NCBI GenBank assembly: GCA_900553845.1
Contig: USEW01000101.1
Span: forward strand, 1 to 6,801
DNA length: 6,801 bases
Direction of reading: 5' to 3'
Origin: an uncultured bacterium
GTDB lineage: Bacteria > Cyanobacteriota > Vampirovibrionia > Gastranaerophilales > Gastranaerophilaceae
The notes beneath the pieces are model-generated. The model had not been told where the DNA came from. It saw nothing but the letters and a program-made list of their open reading frames with translations, and ran no database searches. A program made the translations under genes and the position numbers. This document shows, in pieces, positions 6,239 to 6,801 of the stretch. Each line of letters begins with the position of its first letter. The first letter of the stretch is position 1.

Positions 6239-6708
6239 TGAATATAACATTTATAGCAGTTGGCAAAATAAAAGAAACTTATTTTAAACAATCAATAAGT
6301 GAGTACATCAAACGTTTGAGTCCTTATTGCAGCTTGAAAATTATTGAAATTTCAAGTGAATCTATAATGGATGAAAAAGATTTGGAAAAATATAAACAAT
6401 CTGAAGCAAAGAAGATATTACAATATTTAAATAAGTTTTCTTATATAATTACTTTGGAAATTGAAGGGAAACAGCTTAATTCGATTGATTTTGCAAGAAA
6501 GATTAAAGATATATCAAATGAAGGTATCAATGAATTAACATTTATTATAGGTGGTGCAAACGGTCTTGATGAAATAATATCAAAAGAAGCTCATTTTAAA
6601 CTAAGTTTTTCCAAAATGACATTTACTCATCAAATGATACGTGTTATCTTACTTGAACAAATATATCGTGCTTTTAAAATACTTAATAATGAAAATTATC
6701 ATAGATAA
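6238..6708 (+). CDS. rlmH: 23S rRNA (pseudouridine-1915-N3)-methyltransferase RlmH (156 aa)
   Basis: RlmH (YbeA) is a homodimeric SPOUT-class enzyme that uses S-adenosylmethionine to methylate N3 of pseudouridine 1915 in helix 69 of 23S rRNA, acting on assembled 70S ribosomes. The N-terminus MNITFIAVGKIKE is typical. The SAM-binding trefoil knot region shows FIIGGANGLDE (102-112), then LSFSKMTFTHQMIRV (122-136) and EQIYRAFKI (140-148), ending in the family's usual YH pair near the C-terminus (ENYHR). The length of about 155-160 residues is normal. No SD precedes the start; the ATG shares a base with the stop of the 55-aa frame, so translation is probably coupled. Its TAA stop lies inside the left arm of the following terminator hairpin. 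Confidence 0.95.
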   Translation: MNITFIAVGKIKETYFKQSISEYIKRLSPYCSLKIIEISSESIMDEKDLEKYKQSEAKKILQYLNKFSYIITLEIEGKQLNSIDFARKIKDISNEGINELTFIIGGANGLDEIISKEAHFKLSFSKMTFTHQMIRVILLEQIYRAFKILNNENYHR

Positions 6709-6750
6709 AAAACACATCGGTTAATTACAATCAATGTGTTTTTTATATTT
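6705..6750 (+). terminator. Rho-independent terminator after rlmH, probably bidirectional
   Basis: A perfect 13-bp inverted repeat pairs 6705-6717 (ATAAAAAACACAT) with 6734-6746 (ATGTGTTTTTTAT). Beyond one mismatch, inner GGTT (6719-6722) can pair with AATC (6729-6732), using one G-U pair. The T run at 6739-6744 and the T-rich sequence after it form the U tract on the plus strand; the A run at 6707-6712 would do the same for a transcript from the right. The arms include the rlmH stop codon. Confidence 0.8.
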
Positions 6751-6770
6751 TTATTATATTAATAATTATA

Positions 6771-6800
6771 TTAATAACGATAATGAGCAAATGCTTTGTT
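6771..6800 (-). CDS. Possible 3' end of a convergent gene, partial
   Basis: On the minus strand, a frame entering from the window edge reads NKAFAHYRY and ends in TAA at 6773-6771. Only nine residues are visible, so no family can be named. The symmetric terminator between this point and rlmH would suit a tail-to-tail gene pair. Against it, such a short open stretch can arise by chance, and the plus strand also has an ATG at 6783 with no SD. Confidence 0.2.
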   Translation of the reverse strand, partial: NKAFAHYRY

Positions 6801-6801
6801 T

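Noticed and set aside
6783..6801. Plus-strand ATG start of a downstream gene (MSKCFV)
   Set aside because: Only six codons are visible, there is no SD, and the symmetric terminator favours a convergent neighbour; evidence is too thin to annotate.

Overview
The window is a strongly AT-rich bacterial chromosome segment (GC about 30% or lower by eye), densely packed with housekeeping genes and with no sign of mobile elements, CRISPR arrays, tRNA or rRNA. Three features together suggest a low-GC bacterium such as a Bacillota or Mycoplasmatota relative, or a gut Vampirovibrionia/Melainabacteria (Gastranaerophilales-type) lineage: the three-gene form of FGAM synthase (purS-purQ-purL), a PSP1/RicT protein, and Asn/Lys/Ile-rich proteins. 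The lack of Shine-Dalgarno (SD) sites before several genes leans slightly towards the latter. No rRNA or marker gene settles the lineage, so this is inference.

Layout from left to right. Positions 1-173 hold no confident gene, although the frame of the following gene stays open to the window edge. Positions 174-386 (+) encode an unrecognised 70-residue glycine-zipper/amphipathic protein with a strong SD. A minus-strand operon follows: tsaE (1809-1324), then tsaB (1343-669), then a small membrane zinc-ribbon protein (672-397, TTG start), each overlapping the next. Both Tsa proteins belong to the machinery that makes t6A37 in tRNA. Divergent from tsaE is purS-purQ-purL (1869-4958, +), the complete FGAM synthase of de novo purine synthesis, with overlapping or nearly abutting genes. 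purL meets ricT (5875-4955, -) tail to tail, and the two genes share a TTAA that supplies both stop codons.

To the right of ricT, a 195-base divergent spacer carries a recognisable promoter for a two-gene plus-strand unit. The first gene is an unrecognised 55-codon small ORF (6071-6238); it overlaps the start of rlmH (6238-6708), the 23S rRNA pseudouridine-1915 methyltransferase. A strong hairpin terminator follows rlmH, with the rlmH stop codon inside its stem. The last bases may hold the 3' end of a convergent gene.

The most interesting points are the two unrecognised small proteins and the tsaE/purS spacer. In that spacer each divergent gene has a -10-like hexamer at exactly the distance that would start transcription on the A of its ATG, which suggests divergent leaderless mRNAs. 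I found no convincing new multi-gene system; the window is mainly conserved translation and purine genes with small accessory proteins attached.
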